64,000 nucleotides of DNA from NCBI GenBank assembly GCA_040880125.1, contig JBBDJB010000052.1, forward strand, positions 62,001 to 126,000. Reading direction: 5' to 3'. The stretch's first letter is position 1. Every line of letters begins with the position of its first letter. Below are positions 42,555 to 51,199 of this stretch, piece by piece. The notes beneath the pieces are model-generated. The model ran no database searches and was not told the DNA's origin. It saw only the letters and a list, made by a program, of their open reading frames with translations. The translations under genes were made by a program, and so were the position numbers. The DNA is from JBBDJB01 sp040880125 (lineage in GTDB: Bacteria; Planctomycetota; Planctomycetia; Pirellulales; JBBDJB01).

Positions 42555-43988
42555 TCACGCGATCAGATCGTGAACCACACGGCCTTCCACGTCCGTGAGT
42601 CGGAAGTCGCGGCCGGCGTAGTGGAACGTGAGCTTCTCGTGGTCGAAGCCCAACAGGTGCAGCATCGTCGCGTGCAGGTCGTGGACGTGCATGCGGTTCT
42701 CGACCGCCTGAAAGCCGAACTCGTCAGTTGCGCCGTAGACGGTGCCGCCCTTTACGCCGCCGCCGGCCATCCAGACGGTAAAGCCATAGTGGTTGTGGTC
42801 GCGCCCGTTGATCTTTCCCGCGTTCGAGCCCGGCTTGGGAAGCTCGACCGTGGGCGTGCGGCCGAACTCGCCGCCCCACAGCACGAGCGTCTCATCGAGC
42901 AGCCCTCGCTGCTTCAGATCCTTCAACAGCGCGCCGATCGCCTGGTCGCACTCGCCTGCCAAGCGGCGGTGATTGTCTTCGATGTCGTCGTGGCTGTCCC
43001 ACGGTTGCCCCTGGCCATGCCAGATCTGCACGTAGCGCACGCCGCGCTCCACCAGTCGCCGGGCGAGCAGCATCTGCCGGCCCTGCAGGCCGCGGCCATA
43101 CATCTCGCGGATGTACTCCGGCTCGGCGGACAAGTTGAAGGCGTCGGTCGCTTCGGTCTGCATGCGGTAGGCCAGCTCGAAGGAGTGAATGCGGGCTTCC
43201 AGATCTGTCTCATTCTGGTGTGCGGCCGCGTGCTGTTCATTGAGCACACGAAGTAGATCGAGCTGTCGACGCTGCTGCCCAGCGGGCAGGTAGCGGTTGT
43301 GGATGTGCTCGATGAGCTTGTCGACCTCTTCGTTCCGCGTGTCGATGTGCGTCCCCTGATAGACGCCCGGCAGAAAGGCGGACTGCCAGTTCTGCGGTCC
43401 CTTGATCGGGTAACCGCTGGGGCACATGGCGATGAAGCCTGGCAGGTTCTGATTCTCCGTCCCCAGGCCGTAGGTGACCCAAGATCCCATGCAAGGCCGC
43501 ACCAGCCGCGACTCGCCGCAGTTCATCAACATCAGCGACGGCTCGTGGTTGGGGACGTCTGCCCGCATCGAGCGGACCACCGCGATGTCGTCGATCGATT
43601 CGGCGACGTGCGAGAACAGCTCGCTCACCTCAATGCCGCTCTGGCCGTAGCGCTTGAACTTGAACGGCGACGGAAACGCCGCGCCGGTCTTGCGCTCCGT
43701 GCGGAGGTTCTCGGTGGGAAGCTCTTTGCCGGCGTACTTTTCCAGGGCCGGCTTGGGGTCGAACGTGTCGATGTGCGACGGGCCCCCGTTCATGAACAGG
43801 TGGATGACGTGCTTCGCCTTGCCGGGAAAGTGCGGCGACTTGCCGACCATCGGGTTGGCCGCTGCGGCAGCCGCCTGGCGCGGGGCGAGTAGCCCCTGCT
43901 CCGAGAACAGACCGGCCAGCCCCAGCCCGGCCATGCCCAACCCGCTGCGGGCGAGGATTTCGCGTCGCGTATAGTTCGCTTCACGCAC
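42555..43988 (-). CDS. DUF1501 exported protein (sulfatase-like fold)
   Basis: The start is a GTG at 43988 with GGGAG about 8 bp upstream. The 477-residue product begins with TRREILARSGLGMAGLGLAGL, a Tat-type signal, so it is probably folded before export. The DUF1501 core has HLFMNGGPSHIDTFDPKPAL, RSMRADVPNHEPSLMLMN, WGGEFGRTPTVE and NGRDHNHYGFTVWMAGGGVKGG, resembling metal-binding stretches of alkaline phosphatase/sulfatase folds. Its function is unknown. It lies 39 bp downstream of the DUF1549/DUF1553 gene, a pairing repeated many times per genome in Planctomycetota and thought to act together in complex-carbohydrate use. Confidence 0.92.
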   Translation of the reverse strand: MREANYTRREILARSGLGMAGLGLAGLFSEQGLLAPRQAAAAAANPMVGKSPHFPGKAKHVIHLFMNGGPSHIDTFDPKPALEKYAGKELPTENLRTERKTGAAFPSPFKFKRYGQSGIEVSELFSHVAESIDDIAVVRSMRADVPNHEPSLMLMNCGESRLVRPCMGSWVTYGLGTENQNLPGFIAMCPSGYPIKGPQNWQSAFLPGVYQGTHIDTRNEEVDKLIEHIHNRYLPAGQQRRQLDLLRVLNEQHAAAHQNETDLEARIHSFELAYRMQTEATDAFNLSAEPEYIREMYGRGLQGRQMLLARRLVERGVRYVQIWHGQGQPWDSHDDIEDNHRRLAGECDQAIGALLKDLKQRGLLDETLVLWGGEFGRTPTVELPKPGSNAGKINGRDHNHYGFTVWMAGGGVKGGTVYGATDEFGFQAVENRMHVHDLHATMLHLLGFDHEKLTFHYAGRDFRLTDVEGRVVHDLIA

Positions 43989-44027
43989 GGCAATGTCTCC
44001 CTGATTCCTCGTAGTGTGGCCGCCGCC

Positions 44028-46937
44028 TCAATCCACGAACATCGCCTCGTTGGTCAGCAAGATCACCTGGGCCAACTGCTGCCAGCGGTCGAGCCGGTCG
44101 GGCTGGCGACGGCCTCGCCGGCGCCGGCGATCGCCTTCGTCCGCGCTCGAATCGTCTGAATCGGCCGACGCGTCTACTTCATGCGGATCTGAACCTTCCG
44201 CCTCTGCACTCTCGATGAACGCCACGGCCAGCGACGCTTCATCCCCGCGCGGCTCGCGGGTAAGCACGATCTGGTATAGGTTCCGGATCGCCTCGGCCGT
44301 GTCGCTCGTATCCACGCGCTCGGCCAGATGCCGCGCCTGCTCCACGACGAACGGCGAGTTCATCAGGAACAGCGCCTGCTGCGGCACCGTAGTTTCCGGG
44401 CGCTGCGGGCTGGACGAGTCCGGGCTGGCCACGTCGAAGATCCGCAATTCGCTGCGTAGGTGCTGACGATCGATCTGACCATAGATGGTGCGGCGCGGCA
44501 CGAAGGGCTGCGCGCCCAGGTCGAACGGCTGGCCGCCGATGCTCGCGTCCAGTCGCCCCGCGATGGCCAGCAGCGAATCGCGCATCGCCTCGAATTCGAT
44601 CCGCTGGCGGTTCATCCGCCACAGCAGGCGGTTCTCCGGATCGGTGGCCTGGCACTCCGGCCGAATGTCGCTCGACTGGGCGTACGTGGCCGAAAGCATG
44701 ATCCAGCGGTGCAGCTTTTTGAGCGACCATCCTTCGTCCATAAAGCGGGCCGCCAGGTAATCGAGCAGCTCCGGATGCGTGGGCCGATCGCCTTTAAGGC
44801 CGAAGTTGCTCGGCGTGCGGACGAGCGCTTCGCCGAAGTGCTGCATCCACACCCGGTTGACCAACACTCGCGCCGTGAGCGGATTATCGCGGCTGGCGAT
44901 CAGCCGGGCCATCTCCAGCCGGCCGCTGCCATCCTCGAACACCTGGCGCTGGTCGCCGGTCAGGGCGATCGGGAACTGTCGCGGAACTTCGGCCCCGCGC
45001 CGCCGCGAATTGCCGCGTACAAAGATGTGTGCCCGGCCCGGGCGATCGCTGTCGTTCATCACCATCGCCCGGGGCGGTGCATTGGGCGATTCTTTCTTCC
45101 AAGCTTCCGCTTCGCGCTGGAGCCGCTCGATCTTCTGCTTGACTGGAATGGAAAACGCCCGGCGAACCGCGCGATCATTCAGTTCAACCGGAGACTCTTC
45201 TCCGTAAAGCACCGCGTGCAATTGGCGCTGATCCGGCGTAAGCTGCTCGGCCGCCTTGTCCTTATGCTGTTCGCGAAGCTCCGCCCAAGTCTTGTCAAAC
45301 TGGCGGAACAGCTCGCCATAGCAGGCGGCCACCTCGTCGATTGTCTTCGGCTGCCGCTCGGTGAGCGCTTCGCGCACCAGGGTGTTGATGTGGCGCTCTT
45401 CGCCTTCGGCTGGCTGCTCTGCAGCGCCGGCCAATTCTGCGAGCACCTCCGCACCGCGCGCGGAAAACTCCTCGGCCGGCACTTCGGCCAGGGCGTGCCA
45501 CGCCGCGAAGACCGCACTGTCCTTGCCGGCCGTCTTGGCGAGGAACTCCTGCCAGCGCTCCAGCACGATCGGGTTGGTCGCCTTCGCATCGTCCTCGCCC
45601 GAGTCGGATGCCTCGCTCCCGCGCAGGAGGGCCATCAGATAGCGATCGACGGCGGCCCGGGCGCCGGCCAGCAATTGCTCGCGCTGCTCGCGCTGGTAGC
45701 TCTCGGCCGCTTCTTCGCGTCGCTTCAGTTCCGCTTGAAACTCCTGATAGCTTTCGTTCTCGTCCGGCTCGACAATCAGCGGCAACTCGTCCGGTTCCAA
45801 GCTGGCGTCGAACACCCCGTACAGCGAGTAGTAATCCGCCGTGGGAATCGGATCGAACTTATGATCGTGACAGCGGGCGCAAGCGACGGTAAGTCCCATC
45901 AACCCCCGCGTCGTCACGTCGATGCGGTCGTCGATGATGTCCTGCATGTTCTTGTTGAAGCGTCGCCCGACCGTGAGAAAGCCCATCGCCGCCAGGGCGG
46001 TCCGCTCGCGCAGCTCTGGTAGCTTATCGGCCGCAAGCTGCTCGATGATGAACTGATCGTACGGAAGGTCGTCATTCAATGCGCGAACGACGTAGTCCCG
46101 ATAGGTGTACGCGTAGGGGTAGTTGGGATCCTCGGTGAAGACGTAGCCCTTGGTGTCGGCGTAGCGGGCGACGTCCAGCCAGTGACGGGCCCAGCGCTGC
46201 CCGTAGGCGGGCGAGTCCAGCAGCCGATCGATCAGCCGAGCATATGCATCGGGCGAATCGTCGGCTTCGAACTGGCTCCATTGCTCCACGGTGGGGGGCA
46301 ATCCGAGCAGGCCAAACGTGGCCCGCCGCAGCAGCGTCCGCTTGTCCGCCCGGGGCGAGGGCGTCATGCCGGCCGCTTCTAGCCGCGCCAGCACGAACGC
46401 GTCGACCGGGTTGCCGATCCAATCGCTGGCGTCTGTGGCCGGAATCTCCGGCATGCGCACCGGTTGGAATGCCCAATGCTCGGCCCGGGCCCGGGCGATC
46501 GCCTCTGGCGAGGTGGGCGTTTGTTTCGCTTCGCCGTCCGCGTCATCCGGCGACGCGTCTTCCGGCCAGGGGGCGCCGCGTACCACCCATTCGGTAATCC
46601 GCGCAATCTCTTCGTCGCTGAGCTTGTCGTCCGGCGGCATCTGAATTTGACCCGTGTAGCGGATCGCCTGAATCAATCGGCTTTCGTCCGGCTGACCGGG
46701 CTCAAACACGGGCATGCCGTCGGTGCCGGCGAAGGCGGCCGTGCGGTTGTCCAGCCGCAATCCGGCTTCCTGGATTTCCTCACCGTGGCACTCCTGGCAG
46801 CGCGCCACCAGCAGCGGGCGGATGTTCTTCTCGAAGAAGGCCACTCCGTCCGGGTCAACCTCGGCGGCGTTTGCCGCCGCGGAAACGGCGAGGCAGAACG
46901 TCGTAACGAGCGCGAGGCGTGTCGCGAGCGTACGCAT
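44028..46937 (-). CDS. Secreted cytochrome-DUF1549-DUF1553 protein
   Basis: A 969-residue planctomycetal protein. An N-terminal signal peptide (to about ANA, residue 24) is followed by a PSCyt1-type cytochrome c domain with CQECH (47-51) and a distal IQMPPDDKL methionine ligand. Next are DUF1549 (about 170-385, with YGQRWARHWLDVARYADTKG and ACARCHDHKFDPI, a second CxxCH), a charged helical middle of about 200 residues, and DUF1553 (about 640-900, with NPLTARVLVNRVWMQHFG and SATYAQSS). A run of acidic then Arg-rich residues precedes the last 25 residues, an unusual charged insert. The product is envelope-located and probably redox-active. It is the first gene of a pair with DUF1501. Confidence 0.92.
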   Translation of the reverse strand: MRTLATRLALVTTFCLAVSAAANAAEVDPDGVAFFEKNIRPLLVARCQECHGEEIQEAGLRLDNRTAAFAGTDGMPVFEPGQPDESRLIQAIRYTGQIQMPPDDKLSDEEIARITEWVVRGAPWPEDASPDDADGEAKQTPTSPEAIARARAEHWAFQPVRMPEIPATDASDWIGNPVDAFVLARLEAAGMTPSPRADKRTLLRRATFGLLGLPPTVEQWSQFEADDSPDAYARLIDRLLDSPAYGQRWARHWLDVARYADTKGYVFTEDPNYPYAYTYRDYVVRALNDDLPYDQFIIEQLAADKLPELRERTALAAMGFLTVGRRFNKNMQDIIDDRIDVTTRGLMGLTVACARCHDHKFDPIPTADYYSLYGVFDASLEPDELPLIVEPDENESYQEFQAELKRREEAAESYQREQREQLLAGARAAVDRYLMALLRGSEASDSGEDDAKATNPIVLERWQEFLAKTAGKDSAVFAAWHALAEVPAEEFSARGAEVLAELAGAAEQPAEGEERHINTLVREALTERQPKTIDEVAACYGELFRQFDKTWAELREQHKDKAAEQLTPDQRQLHAVLYGEESPVELNDRAVRRAFSIPVKQKIERLQREAEAWKKESPNAPPRAMVMNDSDRPGRAHIFVRGNSRRRGAEVPRQFPIALTGDQRQVFEDGSGRLEMARLIASRDNPLTARVLVNRVWMQHFGEALVRTPSNFGLKGDRPTHPELLDYLAARFMDEGWSLKKLHRWIMLSATYAQSSDIRPECQATDPENRLLWRMNRQRIEFEAMRDSLLAIAGRLDASIGGQPFDLGAQPFVPRRTIYGQIDRQHLRSELRIFDVASPDSSSPQRPETTVPQQALFLMNSPFVVEQARHLAERVDTSDTAEAIRNLYQIVLTREPRGDEASLAVAFIESAEAEGSDPHEVDASADSDDSSADEGDRRRRRGRRQPDRLDRWQQLAQVILLTNEAMFVD

Positions 46938-47070
46938 GGTGTTGGCTCACGCGGAGGCAGGGCGGGAAAAATACCGAAGGCGGGCGCCTGCACCGGGTGC
47001 TTGCAGGCGATCGTTTAGCGCATGCCATTAAAGCAGAATGGCGGCGTTTTGTCCAGAATCGGGCGAAGTG

Positions 47071-47183
47071 GCACAGACTTTCATCTCTGTGCGCGGGAGC
47101 TACGGTGGCACAGACATTATTGTCTGTACTGAGGCAGTGGCGCCGAGGGCGGTGTGACGGCACGGCGGGGCAAGCCCGCCGTG
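47071..47183. repeat. A / A / D repeat array downstream of tkt
   Basis: Two family A elements, worn at 47071-47092 and nearly perfect at 47108-47129, are followed by a perfect family D-like hairpin, CACGGCGGG (47161-47169) with CCCGCCGTG (47175-47183). The array ends 45 bp from the tkt stop codon and lies in the 291-bp gap before the DUF1549/1553 gene. Confidence 0.83.
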
Positions 47184-47228
47184 GCACCCGAAAACTCCCG
47201 CTCCCAATCTCCCAATGGGAAAGGAAAA

Positions 47229-49289
47229 CTACCGCCCCAGCAGTTCCTTGGCGGTCGCCACGACGCGCTCCGGCGTAAAGCCGAGATGCCGATACACGTC
47301 CTTGAACGGCGCGGAAGCGCCGAAGCGGTCCATGCCGATGAAGCGGCCGCCCGCACCCAGGTAACGCTCCCAACCCTGCACAATGCCCGCCTCCACCGCC
47401 ACACGTGCGGTAACGCTCGGCGGGAACACGCTCTGGCGGTACTTCTCGTCCTGCCGATCGAACAGCTCCCAGGAAGGCATGCTCACCAACCGCGAGCGGA
47501 TGCCCTCTTCGACGAGCTTCTCGTGCGCCACCGTGCACAGCGCCAATTCACTGCCGGTGCCGATGATGATCACTTCCGGTTCACCACCCGGTGCGTCGGC
47601 CAGCACGTATGCTCCGCAGGACACCCCTTCAGCCGAGCCGTACTTGCTGCGGTCGAGCGTGGGCAGCGCTTGCCGCGTGAGCACCAGCGCCGCCGGTTGA
47701 TCTTTGAGCGTGAGGATCGTTCGCCACGCCTGGCTGGCTTCGTTGGCGTCGCCCGGCCGCAGCACGACCAGGTGCGGAATCGCCCGGGCGGCGGCCAGAT
47801 GTTCGACCGGCTGGTGCGTCGGACCGTCCTCGCCCACGCCGATCGAGTCGTGCGTGAACACGAAGACCGACGGAATCTCCATGATGGCCGACAACCGCAT
47901 CGACGGGCGGAGATAGTCGCTGAAGACAAAGAACGTGGCGCCGTACGGCCGGATGCCGGAGAGCGCCATACCGTTGACCAGCGAGGCCATGCCGTGCTCG
48001 CGCACGCCGAAGTGGAAGTTCCGCCCGCCGTAGTTACCCGGCTCGAAGTCGCCCGCGCCGTCGAACGTGAGCGTGGTGTTGGTCGACGGGGCCAAGTCGG
48101 CCGAACCGCCGATCAACCACGGCACGTGCTTGGCGATCGCGTTGAGCGCCTTGCCGCTGGAGGCGCGGGTGGCCAGCCCCTTGGCATCGGTCTCGAACAC
48201 CGGCAGGTCGGCGTCCCAGCCCTCGGGCAGCTCGCCGCGCCACATCGTCGAGAGTTCGGTTGCTGCGTCCGGGTGCTGCTTCTGATATTCGCTCCACGTC
48301 GCGTCCCAGGCTTCACGCCGCTGGCGGCCGCGGGCGCCGATGCCTTCGGCAAAATGCGTGCGAACCTCGTCGGGGACGTAAAACTGCGCGTCCTCCGGCC
48401 AACCGTACACGCTTTTGGTCGCCCGCACTTCGACTTCGCCCAAGGGCGCTCCGTGCGCCCCGTGCGTGTTGGCCTTGTTCGGCGCGCCATAGGCAATGAT
48501 GCTGCGCACGACGATCAAGGTCGGCGCGTCGTCGTAGCTGTGGAAGCGGTCGATAGCCCTGCGCAGTGCGTCCAGGTCGTTGGCGTCGTCCACTTCGACG
48601 ACGTTCCAGCCCAGGCCGCGGAACCGCGTGGGCACGTCCTCGGTGAAGGCGAGGTCGGTGTGACCTTCGATCGTGATCTTGTTGTCGTCGTAGATCCAGC
48701 ACAGGTTCGAGAGCTTCAAGTGGCCGGCGATTGAGGCCGCCTCGCAGCCGACGCCCTCCATCAGGTCGCCGTCGCTGCACATCACGTAGACGTTGTAGTC
48801 GAACAGCGACAAGCCAGGTCGGTTGTACCGGGCGGCCAGCCACCGCTGGGCGATGGCCATGCCGACGCTGTTGCCGCAGCCCTGCCCCAAGGGGCCGGTG
48901 GTCGTCTCCACGCCGGTCGTGTAGCGATACTCCGGATGCCCGGGCGTACGGCTTTGCCACTGGCGAAACTGCTGGAGCTGTTCGATCGGCAGCGAAGGCT
49001 CATCGGTGACGCGGCCGTGCTCGTCGACGTGGCGCACGCCGGCCAGATGGATGGCGGCGTACAGCAGCATCGAAGCATGTCCGCAGGAGAGCACGAAGCG
49101 GTCGCGGCCGGGCCACTGCGGCGCGGCCGGGTCGTAGTTGAGCACCTCGTTGAACAGCGTATAGGTAACCGGGGCCAGGGCCATCGGCGTGCCGGGATGC
49201 CCGCTGCCCGCCTTTTCGACGGCGTCCATCGCCAACGTGCGGATCGTGTTGATCGAAAGTTGCTGGATGCTCATGGACGTGGTCGACAT
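47229..49289 (-). CDS. tkt: Transketolase
   Basis: A thiamine diphosphate-dependent two-carbon transfer enzyme of the pentose phosphate pathway. The 686-residue product has DAVEKAGSGHPGTPMALAP and RFVLSCGHASMLLYAAIHL at the N-terminus, TGPLGQGCGNSVGMAIA, the ThDP motif GDGDLMEGV-like segment SDGDLMEGVGCEAASIAG ending in YDDNKI, and a pyrimidine domain with FGVREHGMASLVNGMAL and HDSIGVGEDGPTHQPVEHL. Length and order are standard for the full-length bacterial enzyme. An alternative ATG lies at 49274. The gene stands alone, flanked by repeats downstream. Confidence 0.96.
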   Translation of the reverse strand: MSTTSMSIQQLSINTIRTLAMDAVEKAGSGHPGTPMALAPVTYTLFNEVLNYDPAAPQWPGRDRFVLSCGHASMLLYAAIHLAGVRHVDEHGRVTDEPSLPIEQLQQFRQWQSRTPGHPEYRYTTGVETTTGPLGQGCGNSVGMAIAQRWLAARYNRPGLSLFDYNVYVMCSDGDLMEGVGCEAASIAGHLKLSNLCWIYDDNKITIEGHTDLAFTEDVPTRFRGLGWNVVEVDDANDLDALRRAIDRFHSYDDAPTLIVVRSIIAYGAPNKANTHGAHGAPLGEVEVRATKSVYGWPEDAQFYVPDEVRTHFAEGIGARGRQRREAWDATWSEYQKQHPDAATELSTMWRGELPEGWDADLPVFETDAKGLATRASSGKALNAIAKHVPWLIGGSADLAPSTNTTLTFDGAGDFEPGNYGGRNFHFGVREHGMASLVNGMALSGIRPYGATFFVFSDYLRPSMRLSAIMEIPSVFVFTHDSIGVGEDGPTHQPVEHLAAARAIPHLVVLRPGDANEASQAWRTILTLKDQPAALVLTRQALPTLDRSKYGSAEGVSCGAYVLADAPGGEPEVIIIGTGSELALCTVAHEKLVEEGIRSRLVSMPSWELFDRQDEKYRQSVFPPSVTARVAVEAGIVQGWERYLGAGGRFIGMDRFGASAPFKDVYRHLGFTPERVVATAKELLGR

Positions 49290-49498
49290 GCGAAGTTCGG
49301 CTCCCTACTTGTCACGGACAATCGCGCTCGTGTCACGGAGATACTGCTACCGGATGGCACAGCTATTCTCGCCTGTGCCGGAAGCGGATCGCTGGCGAAT
49401 CCGTTGAGTGTAAACGTCCCTCCGGGGAGCGTCAACGACGCCGAGATTGCCGTTTGCCCTAAGGCCGTAGTGCCCTAAGTGCGTATCGCTGGAGTGCC

Positions 49499-49840
49499 TT
49501 AGCTTTCGGGGTTGGGACCGCCGATTCGCCACCGATTTCCGTCTGGGTCCGTGAGCCACACCTCGCGAGTTCCCCAAGGTTGATTCTTAACTTCGGCGCC
49601 GAATTCTCGGCCGATGGCATCCACATCGTCGACGTAGAAGTAGACGAGTGTGCCGGGCTTGGCGTCTCCCGCATGCTCCGAGAGATGGAGCTTGTTGTCG
49701 CCACGCTGCAAGAATGCATAGATGGGCATGTCGGGGGCGAACCGGTGCTCGCCTTGAACCTCGAACCCAAGGCGGGCGTACCACTTGGCGGCTTCGCGGG
49801 CGTCGGCCACGCGCAGTACCGGAACGATCTTCTCCGGCAT
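49499..49840 (-). CDS. VOC-superfamily protein (glyoxalase/bleomycin-resistance fold)
   Basis: A 113-residue protein with two beta-alpha-beta-beta-beta modules. It starts MPEKIVPVLRVADAREAAKWYARLGFEVQ and ends with REVWLTDPDGNRWRIGGP, as in bleomycin-resistance-like and ring-cleavage dioxygenase-like VOC proteins. A ribosome site AGGAG lies 8 bp before the ATG. Candidate metal-facing residues are the His in KLHLSEH and the C-terminal acidic strand, but no full glyoxalase I ligand set can be named. Its function could be antibiotic binding or an unknown isomerase or dioxygenase. No antibiotic cluster is near. Confidence 0.85.
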   Translation of the reverse strand: MPEKIVPVLRVADAREAAKWYARLGFEVQGEHRFAPDMPIYAFLQRGDNKLHLSEHAGDAKPGTLVYFYVDDVDAIGREFGAEVKNQPWGTREVWLTDPDGNRWRIGGPNPES

Positions 49841-49892
49841 GGGATACTCCTATCGTAGTGGACGATGTGCCCGCCAGAGGGTATGGCGATGT

Positions 49893-50078
49893 CTATTCGC
49901 GACCTTCGGTGTCGTCGTCCGGCCACTGGTCGTCGGGCAGTTCCCGCTCGCTCGGGAAGGCGTACTTCTCATCCAGCCAGCGACGCAGATCGGCATCGCG
50001 GCAGCGCTCGCTGCAGAACGGTGCGCTGGCGGTGATTGCCGGATCGAACGGGCGTTTACAAGTTGGGCAACGGGCCAT
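49893..50078 (-). CDS. yacG: YacG-type zinc-binding protein (DNA gyrase inhibitor family)
   Basis: A 61-residue protein with one zinc site formed by CPTC (residues 4-7) and CSERC (22-26), followed by RDADLRRWLDEKYAFPSE, the conserved YacG helix and acidic tail. In E. coli YacG binds GyrB and blocks gyrase binding to DNA. The length and both CxxC-type pairs fit. It is downstream of the FmdB-type gene and about 50 bp upstream of the VOC gene, all on the minus strand at the end of the chaperone block. Confidence 0.9.
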   Translation of the reverse strand: MARCPTCKRPFDPAITASAPFCSERCRDADLRRWLDEKYAFPSERELPDDQWPDDDTEGRE

Positions 50079-50179
50079 GGATGGATTGCCTCAGACGCGA
50101 AGTGAGGCACGACGGGAAAACCTAGCGCCGCGGCGCGACGCGCGGCGGAACGATGAAACTCAAGTCGCGACGCGAGCGA

Positions 50180-50506
50180 TTACTCGCCGTTGCTCTTGGT
50201 CGACTTCGTGGAGGCAGTATTGCTCGAGGACTCTTTCTTCTTGGACTTGTCGGAGGAGCCTTCCGTGCCCTTGCTCGTGTCGCTCGACTTGCTGTCCTTC
50301 TCGGCGGCCTTCTTGTACGACTCGCTCCGGTAGTCGGTCTGATAAAAGCCGGAGCCCTTGAAGACGATCGCCGCCCCGGTGCCGAACAGCCGCCTCAGCT
50401 TGCTCTTCTTACACTGAGGACATTTCTTCTTGGGGTTTTCAGTAATCGGTTGAAAAAGTTCGAACTCGTGACCGCAGGCGTCACACTCGTAATCGTAGGT
50501 TGGCAT
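50180..50506 (-). CDS. FmdB-family zinc-ribbon protein with Ser/Lys-rich tail
   Basis: The ATG at 50506 gives MPTYDYECDACGHEFELFQPI, the usual FmdB start. CDAC at about 9-12 and CPQC at about 29-32 form a zinc ribbon, followed by FKGSGFYQTDYR, the second conserved block. The last about 40 residues are almost only Ser, Lys, Thr, Glu and Asn, a disordered tail typical of planctomycetal members. The molecular role of the family is not established; some members are linked to amidase or nitrile gene regulation. It follows grpE at 100 bp on the same strand. Confidence 0.88.
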   Translation of the reverse strand: MPTYDYECDACGHEFELFQPITENPKKKCPQCKKSKLRRLFGTGAAIVFKGSGFYQTDYRSESYKKAAEKDSKSSDTSKGTEGSSDKSKKKESSSNTASTKSTKSNGE

Positions 50507-50606
50507 CGAGTTTGGTCCACATGCTTTCGTTCGTGCGATTGCTCGCGGGATCGTGTCGAGGGACTGGTGCAAGCCGGCGACGTGACGGCGCGGCCGCGTT
50601 ACCGGC

Positions 50607-51197
50607 CTATTCTCCTCCGCTGGCGATCATCACCCGGGCCGGGCGGACGACGCGGTCGTGCAGACGGTAGCCATCCTGAACGACCATCATCACCGTGCCG
50701 GGCGGATGCTCCTCGGACGGCTGCTGTCCGATTGCCTCGTGGACGTTCGGGTCGAACGGCTCGCCGAGTGCCTCGATCTTCGTGCAGTGATACTGCGCCA
50801 GGACGGCCTGGATTTGTTGCGCTACAAGCTTGAAGCCTTCCAACAGGCTCTGACCATCGGCGGCACCTTCGGCGGCGCTGACCGCCCGTTCGATATTGTC
50901 CACCGCCGGCAGCAGGTCGCGCACCACCGGCAGCGCGGCATAGCGACGCTCCTCGGCCAGTTCGCGGCTGGCTCGCTTCTGCACGTTGTCCAACTCCGCC
51001 TGCAGCCGCAGCACGCGGTCGTTGAGCCGATCGATCTGCGATTGCAGATCTTTCGCGTCGCCTACCGCGGAACCGTCACTCGCATCAGCCGGCGAGTCGT
51101 CCCCGGCCGGCGCATCGCGTGCATCGGCGGCTGCTTCGTCCGCTCGCTGGTCGGCGGTTTCGGACTGCTGGGAGGGGCCTGGCTTACGTGCGGACAT
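50607..51197 (-). CDS. grpE: GrpE nucleotide-exchange factor
   Basis: Exchanges ADP for ATP on DnaK. The ATG at 51197 is chosen because AGGAG precedes it by about 5 bp; a GTG at 51203 would overlap the dnaJ stop. The about 196-residue protein has an Ala/Asp-rich acidic N-terminus of about 45 residues, a long coiled coil (LQSQIDRLNDRVLRLQAELDNVQKRA), and the C-terminal beta domain with PFDPNVHEAIGQQPS and VVQDGYRLHDRVVRPARV, the GrpE signature. dnaJ lies directly upstream. DnaK itself is not in the window. Confidence 0.95.
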   Translation of the reverse strand: MSARKPGPSQQSETADQRADEAAADARDAPAGDDSPADASDGSAVGDAKDLQSQIDRLNDRVLRLQAELDNVQKRASRELAEERRYAALPVVRDLLPAVDNIERAVSAAEGAADGQSLLEGFKLVAQQIQAVLAQYHCTKIEALGEPFDPNVHEAIGQQPSEEHPPGTVMMVVQDGYRLHDRVVRPARVMIASGGE

Positions 51198-51199
51198 CG

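Noticed and set aside
44460..46022. Long plus-strand open frame opposite the DUF1549/1553 gene, and similar frames opposite accC (32360-33838) and groEL1 (52680-54320)
   Set aside because: All are antisense to conserved genes and show no family motifs.
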